Assembly (NCBI RefSeq): GCF_001423085.1
Contig: NZ_LMNU01000034.1
Span: forward strand, 124,001-188,000
From: Methylobacterium sp. Leaf125
GTDB taxonomy: Bacteria > Pseudomonadota > Alphaproteobacteria > Rhizobiales > Beijerinckiaceae
Length of the DNA stretch: 64,000 nucleotides
Direction: 5' to 3'
Part shown: positions 17,361 to 24,650 of the stretch, one piece after another
Numbering within the stretch: position 1 is the first letter of the stretch
Layout: every line of letters starts with the position of its first letter
Notes under the pieces: model-generated
Seen by the model: only the letters and a program-made list of their open reading frames with translations
What the model was told of the DNA's origin: nothing
Databases searched by the model: none
Translations under genes and position numbers: made by a program

Positions 17361-17837
17361 CTAGGCCTTCGCGGCACTCGCCGCGGCGGGCCCGGAGCGC
17401 TGCACGCAGTGGTTTCCCTCGACCTCGGTGAAGGCCCGGAGGAGCGCGACCGCGCCGGCGGCGGTCATCTGCGTCGGATCGAGCCGCGGCTTCGGGCCGT
17501 ACCGCAGATAGAGCGTCTCGAGGGGTTCGGTGTGACCGGCATACCCCACCGTCCAGCCGCGAAAGTCGCGCTGCTCGATCGCGCGCGCCGCGACCAACAC
17601 CATGCCGCTGTGGCGGCTATCCGCCGCAAGAGTCCAGAGCTGATCGGACAGGGCGACCGGGTCCCCCTCCATGGCCTGCAGGAAAAACTTTTCGTTGAAG
17701 ACCAACGCACCCGTGAATCCGGATGCCCGATCGTAGCGATTGCAGGAAGCCAGGATGTCCCGGACCAGCTCGCGCATGGTCCCGCCGTGCAACGTCAGGA
17801 GGTTGTGACTGTAGAAAACAATCTGCGAAAGGGACAT
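17361..17837 (-). CDS. BLUF-domain protein with altered flavin-site residues
   Basis: A 158-residue single-domain BLUF protein; BLUF domains bind FAD and sense blue light. The fold markers are GFTGALVFNEKFFLQAMEG (residues 40-58, with the conserved Gln54), RHSGMVLVAARAIEQRDF and GWTVGY with Trp95. By eye, the photoactive tyrosine position (usually the first Y of a VYYSR-like strand) is Phe8, next to Tyr9. The flavin-binding asparagine of the usual NRNN segment aligns with Asp36 (NRYD). The loop before helix 1 is about four residues longer than in short BLUF proteins. A light-independent or altered role is possible. It lies between frr and pyrH, with its own upstream dyad at 17901-17920. Confidence 0.85.
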   Translation of the reverse strand: MSLSQIVFYSHNLLTLHGGTMRELVRDILASCNRYDRASGFTGALVFNEKFFLQAMEGDPVALSDQLWTLAADSRHSGMVLVAARAIEQRDFRGWTVGYAGHTEPLETLYLRYGPKPRLDPTQMTAAGAVALLRAFTEVEGNHCVQRSGPAAASAAKA

Positions 17838-17900
17838 GGCCGCGCTCGACGACCGCCCGACCCAGTTGCTGGCGGCTCGTTACGGCAACAGATCCGAAAA

Positions 17901-17920
17901 CTCTCAACAAACATTGAGAG
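17901..17920. promoter_or_regulatory. perfect inverted repeat upstream of the BLUF gene
   Basis: CTCTCAA and TTGAGAG are separated by CAAACA, 63 bases before the BLUF start. The position and A/T-rich loop fit an operator or a leader hairpin. No neighbouring regulator gene points to a ligand. Confidence 0.45.
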
Positions 17921-17968
17921 CGATCGGCGGACGTCCAGGCGCGACATCCGCCGTTGTGACCGCTGGCG

Positions 17969-17993
17969 CAGGCGCCGTCCGGGACGGCGCCTG
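17969..17993 (-). terminator. hairpin downstream of pyrH
   Basis: A perfect inverted repeat with 12-base arms (CAGGCGCCGTCC and its complement) around one central G, starting 9 bases after the pyrH stop. There is no T-run, so it may act as an RNA-stabilising end or as a terminator needing Rho. It separates pyrH from the BLUF gene. Confidence 0.6.
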
Positions 17994-18002
17994 CGACGGT
18001 GC

Positions 18003-18725
18003 CTAAGGGACGACCTGGGTCGCCGGCGCCCCACCCGTCAGGATCGCCAGGATCGAACTCGGCGCGTGAACGGACCCGACGACGATCGACAGGCGGCTCT
18101 CGCGGGCGAGCGCGAAGGCGGCGGTGTCCATCACCTTGAGATCGCGTGAGATGGCCTCGTCATGGGTCAGCCGGTCGTAGCGCGTGGCGGTGGGGTCGCG
18201 GTTCGGATCGGCGGAGTAGACCCCGTCCACCTGCGTGGCCTTCAGCACGGCGTCGCAGCGCAGCTCGGCCGCCCGCAGGACGGCGGCGGTGTCCGTCGTG
18301 AAGAACGGGTTTCCGGTGCCGCCGGCGAGGACGACCACCTGGCCCTTGTCGAGATGATGCAGCGCGGGCTGGCGCGCATAGGTCTCGCAGATCGTCGGCA
18401 TCGAGACCGCCGACATCGTGCGCGCCGGGACGCCCGCGGCGTTCAGGGCGGTTTCCAGGGCCAGGGAGTTCATGACCGTCGCCATCATCCCGAGGGAATC
18501 GCCGGTGGCCCGGTCGATCCAGCCGGCCGCCGAGATGCGGGCGCCGCGGATCATGTTGCCGCCGCCGACCACCAGCGCGATCTGCACCCCGGCCTCGCGG
18601 GTGCGGGCGATGTCGTCGGCGATGCCCGCCAGGGTCGGGGGATGCAGCCAGTACCCGTCGGGAGCGGCCAGCGCCTCGCCGGAGAGTTTCACGAGGACGC
18701 GGCGAAACGGTGTGGTCTCCGGCAT
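18003..18725 (-). CDS. pyrH: UMP kinase
   Basis: PyrH phosphorylates UMP to UDP and is allosterically controlled by GTP and UTP in most bacteria. The 240-residue amino-acid-kinase-fold protein has VLVKLSGEALA at the N-terminus, VVGGGNMIRGA, ATVMNSLALE, VVLAGGTGNPFFTTD and KATQVDGVYSADP, all family signatures. Start at ATG 18725 with AGAGGGGA upstream. It follows tsf in the conserved rpsB-tsf-pyrH-frr order. Hairpins lie on both sides, which suggests separate control or processing. Confidence 0.97.
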   Translation of the reverse strand: MPETTPFRRVLVKLSGEALAAPDGYWLHPPTLAGIADDIARTREAGVQIALVVGGGNMIRGARISAAGWIDRATGDSLGMMATVMNSLALETALNAAGVPARTMSAVSMPTICETYARQPALHHLDKGQVVVLAGGTGNPFFTTDTAAVLRAAELRCDAVLKATQVDGVYSADPNRDPTATRYDRLTHDEAISRDLKVMDTAAFALARESRLSIVVGSVHAPSSILAILTGGAPATQVVP

Positions 18726-18816
18726 CGAGCCAGTCCCCTCTAACCCGGCCTGGATCAGGTCGGGGAGCCAATCGGAAGCGGAGGGGTGTCTAGCCCAAGG
18801 GAGGCCGGAACGTCGA

Positions 18817-18888
18817 GGGGCGGCGCCATCCCTGGCACCGCCCCCCGGTGTTTTCGTAGGGATCGACGCCGATTCGACGATCGGCGCC
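18817..18888 (-). promoter_or_regulatory. two hairpins between tsf and pyrH
   Basis: Downstream of tsf the minus-strand RNA can form a nine-pair stem at 18865-18888 and an eleven-pair stem at 18817-18844 (arms GGGGCGGTGCC and GGCGCCGCCCC, one G-U pair, six-base loop). Neither has a U-tract. They may attenuate or process the rpsB-tsf transcript before pyrH. Confidence 0.45.
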
Positions 18889-18897
18889 GGTGACGTG

Positions 18898-19818
18898 TCA
18901 GCGCGAAAGGCTCGCGACTTCGGCCGCGAAGTCCGGCGCCTCGTCCTTCTCGATGCCCTCGCCGAGGGCGTAGCGCACGAAGGCGCTGAGCTTGACCGGC
19001 GCACCGGCCTTGCCCTCGGCCTCCTTCAGCACCTGGCTGATGGTCTTGGAGCCGTCATGCACGAAGGGCTGCTCCAGGAGGGTGACCTCCTTGTAGTAGC
19101 TCTTCAGGCCGCTCTCGACGATCTTGGCGAGCACGTTCTCGGGCTTGCCGGCGTTCTTCTCGCGCAGGATGTTGATCTCGCGGTCGAGGGTCGCCTGGTC
19201 GACGCCGGCCGCGTCGAGGGCCACCGGGTTGGTGGCGGCGACGTGCATGGCGATCTGGCGGCCGAGGGTGGAGAGCACCTCGACGTCGCCCTCGGATTCC
19301 AGCGCCACGAGCACGCCGATCTTGCCGAGGCCCTCGACCACCTGGCCGTGGACGTAGGAGGCGATCACGCCCTTGGTCACGTCGAGCTTGGCGACGCGGC
19401 GCAGGGTCATGTTCTCGCCGATGGTGGCGATGAGGTTGGCGAGGCTTTCCTTGACCGTGGTCGAGGCACCGGGGAACGTGGTGGCCTCGAGGCCTTCCAG
19501 CGTGCCGTCGGTGTTGAGCGCGAGCTTGGCGGCCTCGCGGACGAAGGCCTGGAAGCTGTCGTTGCGGGCGACGAAGTCGGTCTCGGAGTTCACCTCGACG
19601 ATCGCGGCGTGATGGCCGGCGGACTCGACGGCGACCAGACCCTCGGCGGCCACGCGGCCGGCCTTCTTGGCGGCCTTGGCAAGACCCTTCTTGCGCAGCC
19701 AGTCGACGGCGGCTTCGATGTCACCATCGGTCTCGTTGAGCGCGCCCTTGCAGTCCATCATGCCCGCGCCGGTCTTTTCGCGGAGCTCTTTCACCAGTGC
19801 GGCGGTGATGTTGGCCAT
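18898..19818 (-). CDS. tsf: translation elongation factor Ts
   Basis: EF-Ts is the guanine nucleotide exchange factor for EF-Tu. The 306-residue protein starts with the UBA-like segment (ITAALVKELREKTGAGMMDC), followed by the conserved SETDFVARND motif that contacts EF-Tu and two core subdomains. ATG at 19818. It lies 185 bp after rpsB; this gap contains a hairpin and short direct repeats. Confidence 0.97.
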   Translation of the reverse strand: MANITAALVKELREKTGAGMMDCKGALNETDGDIEAAVDWLRKKGLAKAAKKAGRVAAEGLVAVESAGHHAAIVEVNSETDFVARNDSFQAFVREAAKLALNTDGTLEGLEATTFPGASTTVKESLANLIATIGENMTLRRVAKLDVTKGVIASYVHGQVVEGLGKIGVLVALESEGDVEVLSTLGRQIAMHVAATNPVALDAAGVDQATLDREINILREKNAGKPENVLAKIVESGLKSYYKEVTLLEQPFVHDGSKTISQVLKEAEGKAGAPVKLSAFVRYALGEGIEKDEAPDFAAEVASLSR

Positions 19819-19863
19819 GGCGGGTCCTTTCCGTGTCTTGTCAGATGCGAAGCCTTCCCGAGG

Positions 19864-19945
19864 GAAGTCTTCTGAAGCGGACGTTTCGAGTGAAGCGAAG
19901 TCTTTTGAAGCGACTGAGCCCGGCGCTCATGAAAAGCACCGGGCT
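19864..19945 (-). promoter_or_regulatory. hairpin and direct repeats between rpsB and tsf
   Basis: A minus-strand stem at 19917-19945 pairs AGCCCGGTGCT with AGCGCCGGGCT around a seven-base loop, 58 bases after the rpsB stop. Next to it, GAAGTCTTCTGAAGCG (19864-19879) is repeated as GAAGTCTTTTGAAGCG (19897-19912), with one mismatch. A partial terminator or processing site that tunes S2 against EF-Ts is the likely role. Confidence 0.45.
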
Positions 19946-20003
19946 TCAGGAAGCAGTGTCCGATCTGGCGATGGCGGCTCGATGACGGGCCGCCGAAGCG
20001 GGA

Positions 20004-21071
20004 TCAGGCGGCAGCGGCAGCCTCGACGAAGCCGCGGGCCTGGTCGACCCAGCCGTCGCGACCGATGCGGCCGTTCAGCTTCAGGTCGGCATCGACCTTG
20101 GCGATGTCGTCGGCGCTCATGGAGGCCAGCTGCCAGTAGTGATAGATGCCGGCTTCGTTGAGCTTCTGCACGATCTGCGGGCCGGCGCCGTGGAGCTTCG
20201 ACAGGTCGTCGGGTGCGCCGCGGGGAGCCGAGAGCAGCTCGAAGTGCTCGGTGGACTCGACGAGGGCGGCGACGTCGGCCTGGTTGACCGAGCCCGACTC
20301 GACGGAAGTCGCCGCATCGTCGTTGGCCGGCAGCTCCTCGGCGACCGGCTCCTCGGAGGCGCCGAGATCGACGCCCATCGAGCCCTGGCCGCGCGAGATG
20401 CCGTCGATGGCGGCGCGGGCGATCAGGTCGCAGTACAGGGCGATGGCGCGGCCGGCGTCATCGTTGGCGGGGACGACGTAGGTGATGCCGTCCGGGTTGC
20501 AGTTGGTGTCGACGATGGCCGCCACCGGGATCCCGAGGCGCTGGGCCTCCTTGATCGCCAGTTGCTCCTTGTTGGTGTCGATCACGAACAGCAGGTCCGG
20601 CACGCCGCCCATGTCCTTGATGCCGCCGAGAGCCTTCTCGAGCTTGTCCTTCTCGCGGCCCAGCATCAGGCGCTCCTTCTTGGTGAGGCCCTGGGCCCCG
20701 CCGTCGAGGGTCTCGTCGACCTTGCGCAGGCGCTGGATCGAGCCCGAGATGGTCTTCCAGTTGGTCAGCATGCCGCCGAGCCAGCGGGAGTTGACGTAGT
20801 ACTGGGCCGAGCGCTTGGCGGCTTCCGCGATGGTGTCGGCGGCCTGACGCTTGGTGCCGACGAACAGCACGCGGCCGCCCTTGGCGACGGTGTCGCTCAC
20901 CGCCTGCAGGGCCTGGTGGAGCGCCGGCACGGTCTGGGCGAGGTCGATGATGTGGATGTTGTTGCGCGTCCCGAAGATGTAGGACTGCATCTTCGGGTTC
21001 CAGCGGTGGGCCTGGTGTCCGAAGTGGGCGCCGGCCTCGAGAAGCTGACGCATGGTGAAATCAACGGCCAT
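20004..21071 (-). CDS. rpsB: 30S ribosomal protein S2 with C-terminal extension
   Basis: S2 is a late-assembling small-subunit protein. Residues 1-235 are a standard S2 (RQLLEAGAHFGHQAHRWNPK, YIFGTRNNIHIIDL, GGMLTNWKTI, DLLFVIDTNKE, IPVAAIVDTNCNPD). The protein then continues for about 120 residues: an acidic linker and a compact domain near residues 288-350 with LSKLHGAGPQIVQKLNEAGI and KLNGRIGRDGWVDQARGF. The second part resembles the helix-hairpin-type module found at the C-terminus of alphaproteobacterial NuoE and L21. E. coli S2 has only 241 residues. A hairpin lies in the 5' leader. Confidence 0.96.
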   Translation of the reverse strand: MAVDFTMRQLLEAGAHFGHQAHRWNPKMQSYIFGTRNNIHIIDLAQTVPALHQALQAVSDTVAKGGRVLFVGTKRQAADTIAEAAKRSAQYYVNSRWLGGMLTNWKTISGSIQRLRKVDETLDGGAQGLTKKERLMLGREKDKLEKALGGIKDMGGVPDLLFVIDTNKEQLAIKEAQRLGIPVAAIVDTNCNPDGITYVVPANDDAGRAIALYCDLIARAAIDGISRGQGSMGVDLGASEEPVAEELPANDDAATSVESGSVNQADVAALVESTEHFELLSAPRGAPDDLSKLHGAGPQIVQKLNEAGIYHYWQLASMSADDIAKVDADLKLNGRIGRDGWVDQARGFVEAAAAA

Positions 21072-21143
21072 GTCTTTGTACTCTCCGGTTGGTACCGCCG
21101 CGGAGGAAGCGATCGCGTCCGAGGGACGACGACCACCGGAAAC

Positions 21144-21163
21144 GCCTCATTCAGGCATGAGGC
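21144..21163 (-). promoter_or_regulatory. hairpin in the rpsB leader
   Basis: GCCTCAT and ATGAGGC pair perfectly around TCAGGC, 72 bases upstream of the rpsB start. The position suits an S2 autoregulatory leader, which is known for rpsB in other bacteria; this particular structure is not one I can match to a named motif. Confidence 0.35.
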
Positions 21164-21238
21164 CGGCTCCGCGTGTGGAATGGGCGGGGCCTTAACAGAG
21201 CCCGGCCGCCGAGGCAAGGTTTGCCGGCGCTGTCGCCT

Positions 21239-21613
21239 TCAGCGGATCGAGGCCGCGATCGCCTGCTGGATCGCCAGGATGTTGGCGCCGCGCTTCAGGG
21301 TCTTGCGGATCGGCTCGGCCCGGCCCGAAACCCAGATCGCAAGCTCGGAATCGAGGTCGAAGCTGCCCGCCGTCTCCACCGAGAACGACGTGATCGCGCG
21401 GTAGGGCACGGTCAGGTAGGAGACCTTCCGGCCGGTGATCCCCTGCTTGTCCACCAGGATCAGGCGCCGGTCCGTGAACACGATGAGGTCGCGCAGGATC
21501 CGGAAGGCGACCTGGACCGGTTCGCCCTCGGTGAGGATGCCGGCCATCTGCTCGTTGACCTCCGCCGGCGAGAGATCGCTGCCGTGGCCGAGCAGTCCAT
21601 CGAGAAAACCCAT
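21239..21613 (-). CDS. bacterial PH-domain protein
   Basis: A 124-residue cytoplasmic protein of the bacterial pleckstrin-homology type (bPH_1-like). The pattern ILTEGEPVQVAFRILRDLIVFTDRRLILVDKQ, cited in part, followed by KVSYLTVPYRAITSFSVETAG and DSELAIWVSG, is typical: one beta-sandwich with a C-terminal helix. The start is ATG at 21613 (MGFLDGLLGHGSDLSPAEV); an upstream in-frame start adds 11 residues without similarity. Function is unknown for most members. It is divergent from pdxJ and is followed at 168 bp by rpsB in the same direction. Confidence 0.8.
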   Translation of the reverse strand: MGFLDGLLGHGSDLSPAEVNEQMAGILTEGEPVQVAFRILRDLIVFTDRRLILVDKQGITGRKVSYLTVPYRAITSFSVETAGSFDLDSELAIWVSGRAEPIRKTLKRGANILAIQQAIAASIR

Positions 21614-21734
21614 CGCGCGCCGTATCCCCCTGAAGCCCCGCATCACCTATGTAGGGGCGCGTCCGCCGTTCCGTCAGGGCGCCATGCCGGCGCCTGACGC
21701 CCGCGCCTCACGCCCGCGCCCGGAGTCCGCCTCG

Positions 21735-22496
21735 ATGTCTTCCCCCGCCTCTCGATCGCGCCGCCTCCGGCTCGGCGTCAACATCGATCACGTCGCGACC
21801 GTGCGGAACGCCCGCGGCGGCGCCGCGCCCGACCCGATTCGCGCCGCCCGCGAGGCGGTCGCGGCCGGGGCGGACGGCATCACGGCGCATCTGCGGGAGG
21901 ATCGCCGGCACATCCGCGACGCCGACATGGAGACGCTGGCCCGCATCCTGACGGTGCCGCTCAATTTCGAGATGGCCGCCACCGACGCGATGATCGGGAT
22001 GGCGATCCGGCTGAAGCCGCACGCCGCCTGCCTGGTGCCGGAGAAGCGCGAGGAGCGCACCACCGAGGGCGGCCTCGACATCGTCGGGGGGCACGATTCG
22101 CTCTTGCCCCGCATCGCCCGCCTGTCCGAGGCCGGCATCCGGGTCTCGCTCTTCGTCGAGCCGGACGAGGCCGTGATGGACGCGGCCCGGCGCCTCGGGG
22201 CACCGGTGGTCGAGCTTCACACCGGCAGCTACTGCGAGGCGGTGGCCGAGGGCGATGCGGGACGGACGGCCCACGAGCTCGACCGGATCACCCGGGCCGC
22301 GGCCTACGGGGCGGGTCTCGGCCTCGAGGTCCATGCCGGGCACGGCCTCGCCCTCGACAGCGTCGGTCCGGTGGCGGCGCTGCCGGAGATCGCCGAGCTG
22401 AACATCGGCCACGCGCTGATCGGCGAGGCGATCTTCGTCGGCCTGCCCCAGGCGATCCGCGACATGCGCGCCGCCATGGACGCGGCCCGGGCATGA
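21735..22496 (+). CDS. pdxJ: pyridoxine 5'-phosphate synthase
   Basis: PdxJ condenses 1-deoxyxylulose 5-phosphate with 3-amino-2-oxopropyl phosphate to make pyridoxine phosphate. The 253-residue TIM-barrel protein shows LGVNIDHVATVRNARG at the N-terminus, DGITAHLREDRRHI, NFEMAAT, VELHTGSYCEA and the C-terminal ELNIGHALIGEAIF motif. ATG at 21735 gives the normal family length. Its stop overlaps the acpS start (ATGA), the conserved pdxJ-acpS arrangement. Confidence 0.96.
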   Translation: MSSPASRSRRLRLGVNIDHVATVRNARGGAAPDPIRAAREAVAAGADGITAHLREDRRHIRDADMETLARILTVPLNFEMAATDAMIGMAIRLKPHAACLVPEKREERTTEGGLDIVGGHDSLLPRIARLSEAGIRVSLFVEPDEAVMDAARRLGAPVVELHTGSYCEAVAEGDAGRTAHELDRITRAAAYGAGLGLEVHAGHGLALDSVGPVAALPEIAELNIGHALIGEAIFVGLPQAIRDMRAAMDAARA

Positions 22497-22906
22497 TTCT
22501 CGGCATCGGCTCTGACCTCTGCGACATCCGCCGGATCGCGAAATCGCTGGAGCGCTACGGCGAGCGCTTCACCCATCGGGTCTTCACCGACGGCGAGCGC
22601 GCCAAGTGCGAGGCCCGCGCGGCGCGGGCACCCTCCTATGCCCGCCGCTTCGCCGCCAAGGAGGCCTGCGCCAAGGCCCTGGGCACCGGCATCGCCCGGG
22701 GCGTCTTCTGGCGCGACATGGAGGTGGTGAACCTGCCCGGCGGCCGCCCGACCCTCCGCCTCACCGGAGCGGCGGCGGAACACCTCGCCGCGATGGTGCC
22801 GGCCGGCCACGTGCCGAAGCTGCACATCACCCTCACGGACGACCCGCCCATGGCGCAGGCCTTCGTGATCATCGAAGCGGTGCCGGACAGCACGCCCGGG
22901 CCTTAG
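22493..22906 (+). CDS. acpS: holo-[acyl-carrier-protein] synthase
   Basis: AcpS transfers 4'-phosphopantetheine from CoA to acyl carrier protein, which activates the fatty acid pathway used by FabZ and LpxA/D in this window. The 137-residue protein has ILGIGSDLCDIRRI at the N-terminus (metal-binding Asp8) and RRFAAKEACAKALGTGI, the second metal and CoA site. Its length is normal. It starts inside the pdxJ stop and precedes lepB by 117 bp. Confidence 0.96.
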   Translation: MILGIGSDLCDIRRIAKSLERYGERFTHRVFTDGERAKCEARAARAPSYARRFAAKEACAKALGTGIARGVFWRDMEVVNLPGGRPTLRLTGAAAEHLAAMVPAGHVPKLHITLTDDPPMAQAFVIIEAVPDSTPGP

Positions 22907-23023
22907 CCGACAGCCCCCCTGCGTTGCGGCGCCTTTCCGCATGGTCTATGCCGCCGGTCGACCGTCAACGACGGAAGCCGCCCGGATTACGGGTGCGAGC
23001 GTCGGACCGGAGATGGCAGCCAG

Positions 23024-23824
23024 ATGGAACGTGCCCGCGTGGACCAGCAGACGAAGCGTGACCTGAAGGCTGCTGACACCGGCACCTGGGCGAGCATCAA
23101 GGAGACGCTCAAGGTCGGCGGCCAGGCGCTGCTGATCGCGCTGGTGGTGCGCACGCTGCTGTTCCAGCCGTTCAACATCCCCTCGGGCTCGCTCGTTCCC
23201 ACGCTCCTGATCGGCGATTACCTGTTCGTCTCGAAATATTCCTACGGCTACTCGAAGTACTCCCTGCCGCTGAGCGAGTACCTGCCCTTCACGGCCGACG
23301 GCCGGGTCTGGGGCGCCGAGCCCAAGCGCGGCGACATCGCCGTGTTCAAGCTGCCCAAGGACAATTCCACCGACTACATCAAGCGCGTCATCGGCCTGCC
23401 CGGCGACAAGATCCAGATGAAGGCCGGGCTGCTCTACATCAACGACGTGCCGGTGAAGCGGGAGAAGATCGCGCCCTTCGAGACCACCGGGCCGTACGGC
23501 GAGCAGGCCAAGGCCGAGCAGTACCTCGAGACCCTGCCCAACGGCGTCACCCACCGGGTGATCGAGCGCGACGGCGACAACGGTTACTGGGACAACACCG
23601 AGCCCTACACCGTGCCGCAGGGCCGTTTCTTCATGATGGGCGACAACCGCGACAACTCGACGGATTCGCGCGATCTCGCCAATGTCGGCTTCGTGCCGTT
23701 CGAGAACTTCGTCGGCCGCGCGGAGATGATCTTCTTCTCCATCGACGAAGGCACGCCGGCATGGCAGATCTGGAACTGGCCGGCGAAGGTACGCTGGAAC
23801 CGGCTATTCACGACCATCCACTAG
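23024..23824 (+). CDS. lepB: signal peptidase I
   Basis: LepB removes signal peptides from exported proteins at the outer face of the inner membrane. The 266-residue protein has one N-terminal transmembrane segment (about residues 33-50), the box B motif NIPSGSLVPTL with nucleophile Ser56, the general base Lys120 in YIKRVIGLPGD, and MGDNRDNSTDSRD near the C-terminus. It begins the lepB-rnc-era operon with 13 bp to rnc. The ATG at 23024 is accepted although an in-frame later start cannot be excluded. Confidence 0.95.
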   Translation: MERARVDQQTKRDLKAADTGTWASIKETLKVGGQALLIALVVRTLLFQPFNIPSGSLVPTLLIGDYLFVSKYSYGYSKYSLPLSEYLPFTADGRVWGAEPKRGDIAVFKLPKDNSTDYIKRVIGLPGDKIQMKAGLLYINDVPVKREKIAPFETTGPYGEQAKAEQYLETLPNGVTHRVIERDGDNGYWDNTEPYTVPQGRFFMMGDNRDNSTDSRDLANVGFVPFENFVGRAEMIFFSIDEGTPAWQIWNWPAKVRWNRLFTTIH

Positions 23825-23837
23825 GACGTTATCCATC

Positions 23838-24650
23838 GTGACCGAAGAGGCGCGTCCCTCGAACCGGGCGCGGCGCGCGACCCGTCCGAAGCCCAACCTC
23901 GCGGTGCTCGAGGCGCGAATCGGTCACGTCTTCGCCGACCCGAAGCTGCTGGTCCAGGCGCTCACCCACGTGAGCAAGGCCGGCGGGAACGGCCGGCTCG
24001 GCAGCTACCAGCGCCTGGAATTCCTGGGCGATCGGGTCCTCGGCCTCGCCATCGGCGACCTGCTCTACGAGGCCTTTCCGCAGGCCGACGAGGGTGAGCT
24101 GTCGCGGCGTCTGGCCGGGCTCGTTCGGCGCGAGACCTGCGCCGCCGTCGCGACCACCTGGGACGTCGGCCCGCACCTCGCCCTCGGCCCCGGCGAGGTC
24201 CAGAGCGGCGGTCGGCGCAACCAGACCATCCTTGCGGACGTGTGCGAGTCGATCCTCGGGGCGGTCTTCCTCGATGCCGGCTACGACGTCGCCAAGGGCA
24301 TCGTCAACGCGGCCTTCACCCCCGACACCGACACGGCGGCCCCCCGCGGCCGCGACGCGAAGTCGGCCCTGCAGGAATGGGCCATGGCCCGTGCCCTGCC
24401 GATCCCGTTCTACGAAGTGGTCGACCGCTCGGGGCCCGACCATGCGCCGGTGTTCCACATCGCGGTCCGCGTCGAGGGACTGGAGGCCGGCATCGGCGTC
24501 GGCCCCTCGAAGCGCCTCGCCGAGCAGGAGGCCGCCCGCCTCGTGCTGGAGCGCGAGATCACCGGCCCCGATCCCGCGCGAATCCATGATTCCTCGCAAA
24601 CCAAGGAGACGTCGGCGGACGTCGCTGAAGGACATACCCCAGATGCCTGA
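23838..24650 (+). CDS. rnc: ribonuclease III
   Basis: RNase III cuts double-stranded RNA, including the 30S rRNA precursor. The 270-residue protein starts at GTG 23838. The catalytic domain has YQRLEFLGDRVLGLAIGDLL and CESILGAVFLDAGY with the acidic metal ligands; the double-stranded RNA-binding domain (about 178-245) contains KSALQEWAMA and GVGPSKRLAEQEAA. The C-terminus is about 40 residues longer than in E. coli and has an acidic, unstructured tail. It overlaps era by eight bases. Confidence 0.96.
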   Translation: MTEEARPSNRARRATRPKPNLAVLEARIGHVFADPKLLVQALTHVSKAGGNGRLGSYQRLEFLGDRVLGLAIGDLLYEAFPQADEGELSRRLAGLVRRETCAAVATTWDVGPHLALGPGEVQSGGRRNQTILADVCESILGAVFLDAGYDVAKGIVNAAFTPDTDTAAPRGRDAKSALQEWAMARALPIPFYEVVDRSGPDHAPVFHIAVRVEGLEAGIGVGPSKRLAEQEAARLVLEREITGPDPARIHDSSQTKETSADVAEGHTPDA

